From positions 1,178,001 through 1,242,000 of the forward strand of contig NZ_CP048411.1 of NCBI RefSeq assembly GCF_019355055.1: a DNA stretch of 64,000 nt, written 5' to 3'. Source of the DNA: Pseudomonas sp. MTM4 (GTDB taxonomy: Bacteria; Pseudomonadota; Gammaproteobacteria; Pseudomonadales; Pseudomonadaceae). The notes under the pieces were generated by a model, which saw only the letters and a list, made by a program, of their open reading frames with translations, searched no databases and was not told the origin of the DNA. Below, piece by piece: positions 9,274 to 17,896 of this stretch. Position 1 is the first letter of the stretch, and every line of letters begins with the position of its first letter. The translations under genes were made by a program, and so were the position numbers.

Positions 9274-9714
9274 ATGACCTACCAGCATATTCTGGTCGCC
9301 ACTGACTTGAACGAAGAATGCCATCCAGTCGTAGCGCGCGCTCAGGCGTTGGCGACAGCCAGCGGTGCGAAACTGGCGCTCGTCCATGTCATCGAACCCA
9401 TGGCCATGGCGTTCGGCGGCGATGTTCCGATGGATCTGTCGATGCTCCAGCAACAGCAATTCGATCAAGCCCGGGACCGCTTGACCGGTTTCGCCGACCG
9501 GTATCCCGGCCTGACCGCAGAACAGCGTCACCTGGCCTATGGTCAGCCCCGCCAGGAAATTCACCGTCTGGCCAAAGAACAAGGCTGCGACCTGGTGGTG
9601 GTCGGTAGCCACGGTCGTCATGGTCTGGCGCTATTGCTCGGCTCAACCGCCAACGACATCCTTCATGGAGCACCTTGTGACGTGCTTGCGGTACGGTTGA
9701 AGAAGACTGACTAA
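9274..9714 (+). CDS. Universal stress protein (UspA family)
   Basis: A 146-residue single-domain Usp protein. It begins with the usual beta strand (YQHILVATDLNEE), and the C-terminal nucleotide-binding signature GSHGRHGLALLLGSTAND is present, though the gap between the second and third glycines is eight residues, where nine is usual. Residues for ATP binding are largely retained. The ATG follows AGGAGAG by six bases; an in-frame upstream codon would add ten unlikely residues. Usp proteins support survival in stress or stationary phase; the specific trigger is unknown. Confidence 0.9.
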   Translation: MTYQHILVATDLNEECHPVVARAQALATASGAKLALVHVIEPMAMAFGGDVPMDLSMLQQQQFDQARDRLTGFADRYPGLTAEQRHLAYGQPRQEIHRLAKEQGCDLVVVGSHGRHGLALLLGSTANDILHGAPCDVLAVRLKKTD

Positions 9715-9730
9715 TCCTCTCGACACCGAC

Positions 9731-9754
9731 GCCTGAGCCGTTATCGGCTCAGGC
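9731..9754. terminator. Hairpin between convergent genes, overlapping a stop codon
   Basis: GCCTGAGCCG and CGGCTCAGGC form a perfect ten-base stem around a TTAT loop between the convergent usp and 9749-10441 genes. The right arm includes the stop codon of the leftward gene. It probably ends the usp transcript; there is no T-run. Confidence 0.55.
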
Positions 9755-10441
9755 CAGATCGGCACTCTCGCCAGCGCTCATCACCATCGGCCTGATCTTC
9801 TTCAGCTGGGTTTCCAGCGAATAGGTCAGGCTGGACGCCATCGAGAAGAAGGTCAGAAAGGCCTTCAGGTTCGAATCGCCGTGGCAGGTGTCGTGGATGC
9901 GTTGCCAGAACGCCTGGTTGACCAGCTGCAGCTGCTGAAATGACCGCACCAGACCACGCAGCTCCCAGTCGGCATGCCGCCCTTCGCGCAGATTGAAATA
10001 CTGGCGTGCCAGGTATAGCGAAACCGCGCGCAGTACGAATTCCTGATTGCTGGCGAATGGCAGATGCTGATGCGCCATCGGCTTGAGCTTGCCCAGCACC
10101 GGGCAGGCGCTGGTGGCCATGATCACGCCTAGCAGCGACCGTAGTCCCTCCTCCAGCCCTACCAGCTTGTTGTATTCGCGCTCTGGCGTGCGTACCTGCA
10201 CCTGGGCTTTCTTGACTGCCGGCAAGCCCTGGAAATCTTCGATGACGCGATGCAGATCCACCGCGGCAGGGCAATGGCTGTAGTTGTCCCGGCTCAACGG
10301 GCAGTTATTGCACTGCTGATGCTCCAAGCGCGTCCATTTGGGCGCCTTCATCGCTGCCTCGTGATCGAAGGCGCGCTCCAGTTCGATCCGGTAGCTGAAC
10401 TCATGTTCCTCATCGAGGACGATGCGGTAATCAATTGCCAT
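9749..10441 (-). CDS. Conserved protein with CxxC...C cluster
   Basis: A 230-residue soluble protein I cannot place in a named family. A cysteine cluster, QCNNCPLSRDNYSHCPAA (about 44-61), suggests a small metal site. The second half is helical with aromatic-rich stretches (LVNQAFWQRIHDTCHG). No signal peptide or membrane segment is seen. It lies between convergent usp and the co-directional ABC-F gene. The start follows codon use and a plausible N-terminal strand, MAIDYRIVLDE. Function is unknown. Confidence 0.7.
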   Translation of the reverse strand: MAIDYRIVLDEEHEFSYRIELERAFDHEAAMKAPKWTRLEHQQCNNCPLSRDNYSHCPAAVDLHRVIEDFQGLPAVKKAQVQVRTPEREYNKLVGLEEGLRSLLGVIMATSACPVLGKLKPMAHQHLPFASNQEFVLRAVSLYLARQYFNLREGRHADWELRGLVRSFQQLQLVNQAFWQRIHDTCHGDSNLKAFLTFFSMASSLTYSLETQLKKIRPMVMSAGESADLA

Positions 10442-10525
10442 CTATGCTCCGTCCACCGCTGACTACTGTCGTTATGTCTCGAACGACGGTCCAGGTCCCG
10501 TCATACCACCGCTACGTTGCCTGCC

Positions 10526-12427
10526 TCATTCTTCCAGCTCGGCCCAGCGCTCGAGCAACTCGTCGAGTTCCTTCTGCTGCGCTTCGAGACGAGCTATCGT
10601 TTCGCCAGTACGCTCTGAAGTTTGCTGGTAGAACGTCGGCTCTGCAATTTCCGCTTGCAGCGCAGCGATGGTTTTTTCGACTGCGTCTATCTTTCCAGGC
10701 AAGGCTTCCAGCTCGCGCTGCACCTTGTAGCTGAGTTTCTTCTTTGTCGGCGCTGCTTCGACGACAGGTGTAGCGGGTTTGCTCGGTGGTGTTTCGGCCT
10801 TCTCGTCTTTCGCCTCGGCCACACCGAGCAGCCTCGGCGAGCCGCCCTGACGCAGCCAGTCCTGATAGCCACCGACGTATTCGCGAACGACCCCGCCACC
10901 TTCGAACACCAGCGTGCTGGTGACCACGTTGTCGAGGAATACCCGGTCGTGACTGACCATCAGCACCGTGCCCTGGAAGCCGAGCAGCACTTCCTCCAGA
11001 AGCTCGAGGGTTTCGACGTCCAGGTCGTTGGTCGGCTCGTCGAGTACCAGAAGGTTGGCCGGCTTGCTGAACAGCTTGGCTAGCAATAGACGTGCCCGCT
11101 CTCCGCCGGACAATGCCTTTACTGGCGTGCGGGCGCGCTGCGGGCTGAACAGGAAGTCTCCGAGATAGCTCAGCACATGGCGGCTCTGGCCATCGATAGT
11201 GATGAAGTCCCGCCCCTCGGCCACGTTGTCGATAACTGTTTTTTCCAACTCAAGCTGGTGACGCAACTGGTCGAAATACGCCACTTCCAGACGCGTTCCA
11301 GCTTCGACCGTGCCGCTGGTGGGTTGCAGATCGCCGAGCAACAACTTGAGCAACGTGGTCTTGCCAGTTCCGTTCGCGCCGAGCAGGCCGATGCGGTCGC
11401 CGCGCTGCAGCACCATCGAGAAATCATGAATCAGTGGCTCGCCGCCCGGATGGGCGAAGCTTGCGTGTTCGACGACGATGACCTGCTTGCCAGATTTTTC
11501 CGCCGCGTCGATCTGAATGTTGGCCTTGCCCTGATGTTCACGGCGCTCACTGCGCTCGGCACGTAATGCCTTGAGCGCTCGCACACGACCCTCGTTGCGG
11601 GTGCGACGCGCCTTGATGCCCTGGCGGATCCAGACTTCTTCCTGAGCGAGCTTCTTGTCGAACAGCGCGTTGGCAGTCTCTTCTGCTGCCAGTTGCTGCT
11701 CCTTGTGCACCAGGAAGCTGGCGTAGTCGCCGTTCCAGTCGATCATGTGGCCCCGATCCAACTCCAGGATGCGGGTCGCCAGATTCTGCAAGAACGCACG
11801 GTCGTGGGTAATGAACAGCACGGCACCGTTGAAGCCGGTCAAGGCTTCTTCCAGCCAGGCGATAGCGCCAATGTCCAGGTGGTTGGTCGGCTCATCCAGC
11901 AATAGCAGATCGGGCTCGGACACCAGCGCCTGAGCCAGCAGAACGCGCCGACGCCAGCCGCCGGACAGCTCGGCCAGGGTTTTGTCGGCTGGCAGTTGCA
12001 GACGACTCAGGGTACTGTCGACCAGCTGCTGCAGGCGCCAGCCGTCCTTCGCTTCGAGCTCCTGCTGAACGTGCATCAGCTTGTCCAGATCGGCTTCGTT
12101 CTGGATGTTCTGGCTGAGATGGTGATAGTCGGCCAGCAGCTGACCCACACCCGATAGCCCTTCGGCCACCACATCGAACACGGTGCGTTCGTCAGCGAGC
12201 GGAAGTTCCTGAGGCAATTCGCCAATTTTCAGACCCGGCGCGCGCCAGATCTCGCCGTCGTCCGGCAACTGACTGCCCTTGACCAGGCTCAACATGCTGG
12301 ATTTGCCGGTCCCGTTACGGCCGATGATGCAAACCCGCTCACCCCGCGCAATCTGCCAGGACACTCCATCGAGCAATGGATTGTTGCCATAGGCGAGGGA
12401 CACATCGGTCAACTTGAGCAGGGTCAT
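10526..12427 (-). CDS. uup: ABC-F ATPase, Uup type
   Basis: A 633-residue soluble protein with two ABC ATPase domains and no membrane segments. Walker A motifs are GRNGTGKS (first domain) and GANGTGKT (second); signatures are LSGGWRRR and LSGGERARL. A linker of charged helices joins the domains, and an Ala/Lys-rich stretch leads to a C-terminal coiled coil, as in Uup. ABC-F proteins act on the ribosome, and Uup is also linked to transposon excision and DNA binding. The ATG used is preceded by a CCGGAGGTAGT-type ribosome-binding site; an upstream extension of 35 residues is rejected as it is Cys/Arg-rich and unlike the family. Confidence 0.9.
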   Translation of the reverse strand: MTLLKLTDVSLAYGNNPLLDGVSWQIARGERVCIIGRNGTGKSSMLSLVKGSQLPDDGEIWRAPGLKIGELPQELPLADERTVFDVVAEGLSGVGQLLADYHHLSQNIQNEADLDKLMHVQQELEAKDGWRLQQLVDSTLSRLQLPADKTLAELSGGWRRRVLLAQALVSEPDLLLLDEPTNHLDIGAIAWLEEALTGFNGAVLFITHDRAFLQNLATRILELDRGHMIDWNGDYASFLVHKEQQLAAEETANALFDKKLAQEEVWIRQGIKARRTRNEGRVRALKALRAERSERREHQGKANIQIDAAEKSGKQVIVVEHASFAHPGGEPLIHDFSMVLQRGDRIGLLGANGTGKTTLLKLLLGDLQPTSGTVEAGTRLEVAYFDQLRHQLELEKTVIDNVAEGRDFITIDGQSRHVLSYLGDFLFSPQRARTPVKALSGGERARLLLAKLFSKPANLLVLDEPTNDLDVETLELLEEVLLGFQGTVLMVSHDRVFLDNVVTSTLVFEGGGVVREYVGGYQDWLRQGGSPRLLGVAEAKDEKAETPPSKPATPVVEAAPTKKKLSYKVQRELEALPGKIDAVEKTIAALQAEIAEPTFYQQTSERTGETIARLEAQQKELDELLERWAELEE

Positions 12428-12710
12428 GACTACCTCCGGGAAACAGGGCGCGCATTCTAGCAGAAGGCGCCTGTCACACCGATGCCGCCGAGCATCGAGC
12501 CCGCTTGTCGAACACAGCGCCTGTACCGACACTCAACGCGGCCTACAGTCACGTTGGATATAGCGATTCAGGGCCGCTTCGCTGGAACGCACATACGTTC
12601 GTCGGAACCTTCTGCTTTGTTTGTTTCAAGAGCTTAATCCGCGTTTAACTGCCCGACTGGCCGAGCTAAGCTAGCCCCAGTTTTCTCCTGCCCCCGTCTT
12701 CGGAAGTCTC

Positions 12711-14639
12711 ATGCGCGGTCGACTCTCCAGTATCTGTTTCTGCCTTCTGTTTACTGCTGCAATCGTCGAAACCTCTCAAGCCGCCAGCCTCCAGCAGCAA
12801 CGTCAATACTACGACGAAGCCAAGCGGGCATTGGCCAAGGGCGACAGCGGCCCATATCGACGTCACGCCAGCGCGCTTCGAGACTATCCGCTCGAGCCTT
12901 ACCTGGCCTACGACGAACTGACTGCACGGCTCAAGACCGCCAGCAACGACGAGGTGGAAAAGTTTCTCGCAGAGCATGGCGACCTGCCGCAGGCCAGCTG
13001 GATGAAACTGCGCTGGCTGCGGTTGCTGGCAGCCCGTGGCGATTGGCGCCCATTCGTTGCGCATTACGATCCGGCGATGAATTTCGCCGAACTGGACTGC
13101 CTTTTCGGTCAGTACCAACTGTCCAGCGGCCAGACGAAGCAGGGCTACGAGACGGCCGAACGACTCTGGCTGGTGGGCAAGTCGCAACACAACGCTTGCG
13201 ACGCGCTGTTCGATCGCTGGCGCGACGCCGGCCAGCTCAGCGAAGACTTGGTCTGGCAGCGCACCAAGCTGGCGGTCGAGAGTGGTAACTACGGCTTGGC
13301 CAACTTTCTGGTGAAAAGCCTGCCGACGATGAAAAGCCAAGGCGAGTTGCTGGTCGAGGTCGCGCAGAAGCCGCAGATGTTGGGCCAGACGGATCGCTTC
13401 ATGTCGCCGACCCCGGCCATGGGCGATATCGTCTCGATCGGCCTGCGTCGGCTGGCGCGCAAAGACCCAGAAAAAGCCCTCGGGCTGCTCGACAGCTACG
13501 CCAGACGCCTTTCGTTTTCGACTGATGAAAAGGTGGCGATCGCACGCCAGATCGGGCTGACCTTGGCCAAGCGCTTCGATGCTCGTGCCCTGACGGTGAT
13601 GGCTGAATACGACCCTGAGTTGCGTGACGATACCGTCAGCGAATGGCGGGCCCGGCTGCTGTTACGGCTGGGGCGCTGGGATGATGCCCATGCGCTGATC
13701 CAGCGCTTCACTGGAGAACTCGCCAGCAGCAACCGCTGGCGTTACTGGAACGCGCGCAGCCTGGAACTGGCACAACCCAACGACAAACAGGCCATCCCGC
13801 TCTACCAGCCGGTCGCCAGCGAGCGCGATTTCTACGGTTTCCTCTCGGCCGACCGCATCCAGGCGCCCTACAAGCTCAACCATCAGCCGCTCGCGCTCGA
13901 TCCGAAGCTGATGCAGAAGGTCCGCAATACCGCGGGCATTCGCCGTGCCATGGAATTCCATGCCCGTGGCGAAATAGTCAACGGACGCCGCGAGTGGTAT
14001 CACGTCAGCCGTCTATTCAGCCGCGACGAGCTGGTCGCTCAGGCACGCTTGGCCTACGACATGGAATGGTATTTCCCGGCAATCCGTACCATCAGCCAGG
14101 CGAAATACTGGGACGATCTGGACATCCGCTTTCCCATGGCCTACCGCAGCAGCCTGGTGAATGCGGCGAAGGCACGAGAGATACATCCAAGCTGGGTATT
14201 CGCTATTACGCGTCAGGAAAGCGCGTTTATGGCCGACGCGCGCTCGCACGTCGGTGCCACGGGGCTGATGCAGCTGATGCCGGCCACCGCGAAGGAAACC
14301 GCCAGACGCTTCGATATCCCGCTGTCATCGCACCAGCAGGTACTCAACCCCAACACCAACATCCAGTTGGGAGCGGCCTATCTCAGCCAGATCTATGGCC
14401 AGTTCAAGGGTAACCGGGTGCTGGCATCCGCTGCCTACAACGCCGGCCCCGGTCGGGTCCGCCAGTGGCTGCGGGATGCAGAACACCTGCCGTTCGACGT
14501 CTGGGTGGAAAACATTCCGTTCGATGAAACTCGCCAGTACGTGCAGAACGTACTCACCTATTCGGTGATTTACGGCCAGAAGCTCAACGCACCGCAGCCG
14601 CTGGTCGAGTGGCACGAGCGCTACTTCGAAAGCCAGTGA
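12711..14639 (+). CDS. slt: Soluble lytic murein transglycosylase
   Basis: A 642-residue periplasmic enzyme that cleaves the MurNAc-GlcNAc bond of peptidoglycan with 1,6-anhydro product formation. It has an N-terminal signal peptide ending near SQAAS and a long alpha-helical superhelical U-domain. The C-terminal lysozyme-like domain starts at HPSWVFAITRQESAF, with catalytic Glu at about residue 503. GLMQLMPATA and the AYNAGPGRVRQWL segment complete the family-1 signature. Length agrees with E. coli Slt70. It diverges from the uup gene, leaving about 280 bases for both promoters. Confidence 0.94.
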   Translation: MRGRLSSICFCLLFTAAIVETSQAASLQQQRQYYDEAKRALAKGDSGPYRRHASALRDYPLEPYLAYDELTARLKTASNDEVEKFLAEHGDLPQASWMKLRWLRLLAARGDWRPFVAHYDPAMNFAELDCLFGQYQLSSGQTKQGYETAERLWLVGKSQHNACDALFDRWRDAGQLSEDLVWQRTKLAVESGNYGLANFLVKSLPTMKSQGELLVEVAQKPQMLGQTDRFMSPTPAMGDIVSIGLRRLARKDPEKALGLLDSYARRLSFSTDEKVAIARQIGLTLAKRFDARALTVMAEYDPELRDDTVSEWRARLLLRLGRWDDAHALIQRFTGELASSNRWRYWNARSLELAQPNDKQAIPLYQPVASERDFYGFLSADRIQAPYKLNHQPLALDPKLMQKVRNTAGIRRAMEFHARGEIVNGRREWYHVSRLFSRDELVAQARLAYDMEWYFPAIRTISQAKYWDDLDIRFPMAYRSSLVNAAKAREIHPSWVFAITRQESAFMADARSHVGATGLMQLMPATAKETARRFDIPLSSHQQVLNPNTNIQLGAAYLSQIYGQFKGNRVLASAAYNAGPGRVRQWLRDAEHLPFDVWVENIPFDETRQYVQNVLTYSVIYGQKLNAPQPLVEWHERYFESQ

Positions 14640-14644
14640 CATTG

Positions 14645-14667
14645 GCGGCGCCATGGTTTGGCGCCGC
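14645..14667 (+). terminator. Hairpin after slt
   Basis: A perfect nine-base stem, GCGGCGCCA with TGGCGCCGC, around a five-base loop begins six bases past the slt stop. It has only a short T-containing tail, so termination may be partial. Confidence 0.5.
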
Positions 14668-14719
14668 TTCGTCAGTGAAGGATGCTTTAGATACTCGCCG
14701 GTCGCGAGCGGCAACGGGG

Positions 14720-15523
14720 CTATTCCAGTACTTCTACCGACATACCCACCTGCAGCACACCCGTACCCTCGGCGATCAGATTCTGGCCGAAAAACACGCC
14801 GCCCTCGCCCTTGCGGTAACCAAGCAATGTGGCCAAGGGCTCGCGTGTCGGACTGTGCTCGGCACTGAGCGGATCGATGGTGGGGATGATGCAGCGTGAG
14901 CAAGGTTTGACCACGCGAAACTGCATGCCGCCGATGCGGATTCGGCGCCAACCATCCTCGGCATAAGGTGCCGCATCGGCGATGACCAGATTCGGCCGAA
15001 ACCGCGTTATTTCGAGGGGCTGCCCCACACGGGCCGAAAGGTCGTCGAGTGATCGCTGACCAATCAGCAGAAACGGAAACCCATCGGTGAACGCTGTCCG
15101 CTCGCCGGGCTGGGCGTAACCTTGGTCGATCTGGATGCCTTGCTCGGCGGGCAGATACACCAGCCTGCACGGGCGACCGAGCAGGCGCGTCAGCCATGCC
15201 GCAACGGCGTCACCGGCATCAGGCGCGCGTAAGCTTTCGCGCCAGATCAGCACACCTCGCACAGCGCTGTCCGAAGCGGGAACCGCCACCAGTAGATCAT
15301 CCATGCCGGCGGCGCTCAGGAGCAGCGCCGTTTCGCCCTGCCATCGCGCTTTGAGCAACGCCATCCGCGGCAGTACGCGCTGCGTCAGGAATTTCCCGGT
15401 TGCGGCATCGACGACCATCCAGCGCCGATCGCCGATCAGGCCGAGCGCGTCGCAGCCTCCCTCTTCAAGCGATTCAGCCGAGCCGGATTTGAGTGGAAAG
15501 CGATACAACGCGCAAAGATGCAT
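14720..15523 (-). CDS. MOSC-domain protein, YcbX-like
   Basis: A 267-residue cytoplasmic protein with an N-terminal beta-barrel (ALYRFPLKSGSAESL) and a C-terminal MOSC domain. The MOSC cysteine, expected to bind sulfur or a molybdenum ligand, lies in FRVVKPCSRCIIPTID. Relatives such as YcbX work with a reductase in detoxifying N-hydroxylated base analogues; a ferredoxin domain present in YcbX is absent here. It lies just downstream of the cheV gene on the same strand with a 26-base gap, so co-transcription is possible. Confidence 0.85.
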   Translation of the reverse strand: MHLCALYRFPLKSGSAESLEEGGCDALGLIGDRRWMVVDAATGKFLTQRVLPRMALLKARWQGETALLLSAAGMDDLLVAVPASDSAVRGVLIWRESLRAPDAGDAVAAWLTRLLGRPCRLVYLPAEQGIQIDQGYAQPGERTAFTDGFPFLLIGQRSLDDLSARVGQPLEITRFRPNLVIADAAPYAEDGWRRIRIGGMQFRVVKPCSRCIIPTIDPLSAEHSPTREPLATLLGYRKGEGGVFFGQNLIAEGTGVLQVGMSVEVLE

Positions 15524-15549
15524 TTTGGTGCCTCGATCAGATGAGCGGA

Positions 15550-16482
15550 TCAGCGAGGCTCGTCAAGCAACAGACGCTCGCGGATAACGTCCACCAGTTT
15601 CTCCGGCTGGAACTTGGAAAGAAAGTTGTCGCACCCGACTTTCTGCACCATTGCCAGGTTGAAGCTGCCTGAAAGCGAGGTATGCAGCACCACATGCAGA
15701 TCGCGCAGGCGCGGGTCATTACGGATTTCGGTGGTGAGCCGGTAGCCGTCCATTTCCGGCATTTCCGCATCGGTAAACACCATCAGCAGACGATCGGTGA
15801 GTATTTCCCCGGCATCGGCCCAGGCTTTGAGCTTGTTCAAGCCCTTCATGCCGTCGCTGGCGGTATGTACGGTGATGCCAAGCTGAGTCAGCGTCTCACG
15901 CAGCTGCGCCAGCGCCACGGTCGAATCATCGACACAGAGCACTTCACGGCCCCTGGCACGATCGAGCAGCGGATCGGCCAAGCGCTCCGGTGAAATGCTG
16001 GTGTTGTAGGGGACAATTTCAGCGAGCACCTTTTCCACATCGATGACTTCGACCAGTCGGTCGTCAACCTTGGTGATAGCCGTCAGGTAATGCTGACGCC
16101 CGGCCGTGGTAGGCGGCGGCAATACTTCTTCCCAGTTGAGGTTGAGAATGCGCTCCACGCCACCGACCAAAAACGCCTGAATCGAGCGGTTGTACTCGGT
16201 CACGATGATGGTACTGCGCTCATCCGGCACCAATGGACGCAGACCTATGGCACGCGACAGATCGATCACAGGCAACGTCTGTCCACGCAAGTTAACGACA
16301 CCGCATACGGAACCGTGGCGATGCGGCATGAGCGTCATCTTCGGTAGCTGTACGACCTCCTGCACCTTAAACACGTTGATAGCGAATTGCTGGCGGCCGG
16401 AAAGCCGAAACATGAGAATTTCCAGACGATTCTGCCCCACCAGACGGGTGCGTTGATCGACTGACTCGAGAATGCCGGCCAT
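15550..16482 (-). CDS. cheV: Chemotaxis coupling protein CheV
   Basis: A 310-residue cytoplasmic protein with a CheW-like coupling domain (about 18-160) and a response-regulator receiver domain (about 175-300). The receiver has acidic residues in VLCVDDS and the phospho-acceptor Asp in MVFTDAEMPEMDG; the conserved Lys is in DNFLSKFQPEK. CheV couples chemoreceptors to CheA and tunes signalling by phosphorylation. No other chemotaxis gene is adjacent, although a chemoreceptor fragment occurs at the far right edge of the window. Confidence 0.93.
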   Translation of the reverse strand: MAGILESVDQRTRLVGQNRLEILMFRLSGRQQFAINVFKVQEVVQLPKMTLMPHRHGSVCGVVNLRGQTLPVIDLSRAIGLRPLVPDERSTIIVTEYNRSIQAFLVGGVERILNLNWEEVLPPPTTAGRQHYLTAITKVDDRLVEVIDVEKVLAEIVPYNTSISPERLADPLLDRARGREVLCVDDSTVALAQLRETLTQLGITVHTASDGMKGLNKLKAWADAGEILTDRLLMVFTDAEMPEMDGYRLTTEIRNDPRLRDLHVVLHTSLSGSFNLAMVQKVGCDNFLSKFQPEKLVDVIRERLLLDEPR

Positions 16483-16594
16483 TGCGGGCTCCTTGCTTGA
16501 TAAGGGTTAGGAGGCTATCGGCCGCAAGTTTCCGCGCTTTATCTGTATTTGTCGCCATCCGACGGTTAGTCAGTGCCTTGCCAGTACGGTGCTA

Positions 16595-17524
16595 TCAAGT
16601 GGCCTCGTTATCGTTTCGAAGCAACGGCTCCTCACGCAGCAGCGGACTATCCGCTGGAAGATGCAGACGCAGCGCCCGACGCTTGACTGTGAAACGCATG
16701 CGCTCGGCCGTGAAAGGCTCGCCGTCGAGATTGATGGCTATCTCCTTCGGTGCCTCGACTTCGAGCCACGGCACACGGGCGGTTACCGAAACGGTGTCGA
16801 TCCCCAGCAGTCCACCGCTCAGCAGCGTGCCTAGGGTACCCACCGTATCGGCGGGCGCCGGAACGATACAAATATCCAGCAAGCCGTCATCAATGGACGC
16901 TTGCGGACAGAGCTGTTGCCCTCCGCCGGACTGACGCCCGTTACCGATGCCTAGCGCGAGGAAGTCGCCTTCCCACGCAAAGTCGGGCCCAACGAAGCGC
17001 CCCCACGCAGCGTGCAGCTCGTTGAAGCGCGATAGGCCGGTCAGTAGATAGGCACCGCCGCCCAGCACCCTTTTAAGCTCTTCCGAGGTGCTGGCGGTCA
17101 CCTTGGAGCCGAAGCCACCGGTCGCCATGTTGATGAAAGGGATACCGTTCATCTCGCCGACGTCTATCGACACCGGATTACGGTCGAGCAACGTCAACGC
17201 ATCGAAGGGTGCGATTGGAATCTCGGCAGCCTGGGCAAAATCATTGGCGGTCCCGAGCGGCAGCACGGCCATGCTCGCATCGGAACTGCTGTCGAGCAGC
17301 GCCTGAGCTACTTCACGCACCGTGCCATCGCCTCCACCGGCGATCACCGTTCGATAACCTGCGGCGAGCGCCTCGCGCACCAGCCGAGCCGAGTCGCCGG
17401 CTTCCCACGTCACCCGCACGGCCAGTTCGTGTCCTAGCTCGCGCCATTCTTTGACAGCCGCACGCACCTGCTCGTTGAGTCCCTGCTTGCCGTGAAGCAC
17501 GAGCAGCGCCTTAAGTTCATTCAT
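16595..17524 (-). CDS. yegS: Diacylglycerol kinase-like lipid kinase, YegS type
   Basis: A 309-residue protein with the diacylglycerol-kinase catalytic fold. The nucleotide-binding signature is GGGDGTVREVAQAL (about 65), followed by LPLGTANDFAQA, and the C-terminal beta-sandwich carries INLDGEPF near its end. YegS phosphorylates phosphatidylglycerol in vitro; the natural lipid is uncertain. The ATG chosen (Asn-Glu-Leu-Lys next) gives the family length; 41 upstream residues lack a ribosome-binding site and are unlike YegS. The gene diverges from the EPS cluster, separated by an AT-rich regulatory gap. Confidence 0.88.
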   Translation of the reverse strand: MNELKALLVLHGKQGLNEQVRAAVKEWRELGHELAVRVTWEAGDSARLVREALAAGYRTVIAGGGDGTVREVAQALLDSSSDASMAVLPLGTANDFAQAAEIPIAPFDALTLLDRNPVSIDVGEMNGIPFINMATGGFGSKVTASTSEELKRVLGGGAYLLTGLSRFNELHAAWGRFVGPDFAWEGDFLALGIGNGRQSGGGQQLCPQASIDDGLLDICIVPAPADTVGTLGTLLSGGLLGIDTVSVTARVPWLEVEAPKEIAINLDGEPFTAERMRFTVKRRALRLHLPADSPLLREEPLLRNDNEAT

Positions 17525-17896
17525 GCTTTCGCTTCCAGATCGGTAACCGCAAATAAGACACGTGGCAGAACTGGAAAGTTGTGACGCAGCGGAAATCGTA
17601 AGGCTTAAGCCGAATCGGAAAAAGAGACGACCATCGGTCAGAAGCAACCGTAAAAAACCATCTAGAGCGGATGGTTTATCTATATTTATTTGTTATTAAT
17701 CAATTGGTTATCGTACTAATTTAATCCTTGGCGTTTCTTTGGCGGTTTGCACCCGTTTGATGAACTCATTTCGTTGGAGGCGGTCGGAGCAGTTGTCCAG
17801 GTGAAGGTTGCGATAGCGGCCTGCCATCAGAACCGCGGATCGCGGCGATCAAAACGAGTATTGAGAGCTAGTAATAGCCGAAGGAAGGAGCCTTGT
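17525..17896. promoter_or_regulatory. AT-rich divergent regulatory region upstream of EPS cluster
   Basis: This gene-free 372-base interval lies between yegS and the EPS priming transferase. Its core (about 17650-17730) is strikingly AT-rich against a GC-rich background. A perfect eight-base inverted repeat, AAACCATC (17655-17662) with GATGGTTT (17670-17677), is followed by a near-palindrome AATCAATTGGTT (17698-17709), which could be operators for an EPS regulator. TTGGC at 17728 and TGGC at 17740 loosely resemble a sigma-54 -24/-12 pair but match poorly. The transferase ribosome-binding site AAGGAAGGAG is at 17881-17890. Which factors bind is not known. Confidence 0.45.

Noticed and set aside
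14325..15197. 290-codon frame on the minus strand spanning the slt end and MOSC gene
   Set aside because: Overlaps two well-supported genes and has shadow composition.
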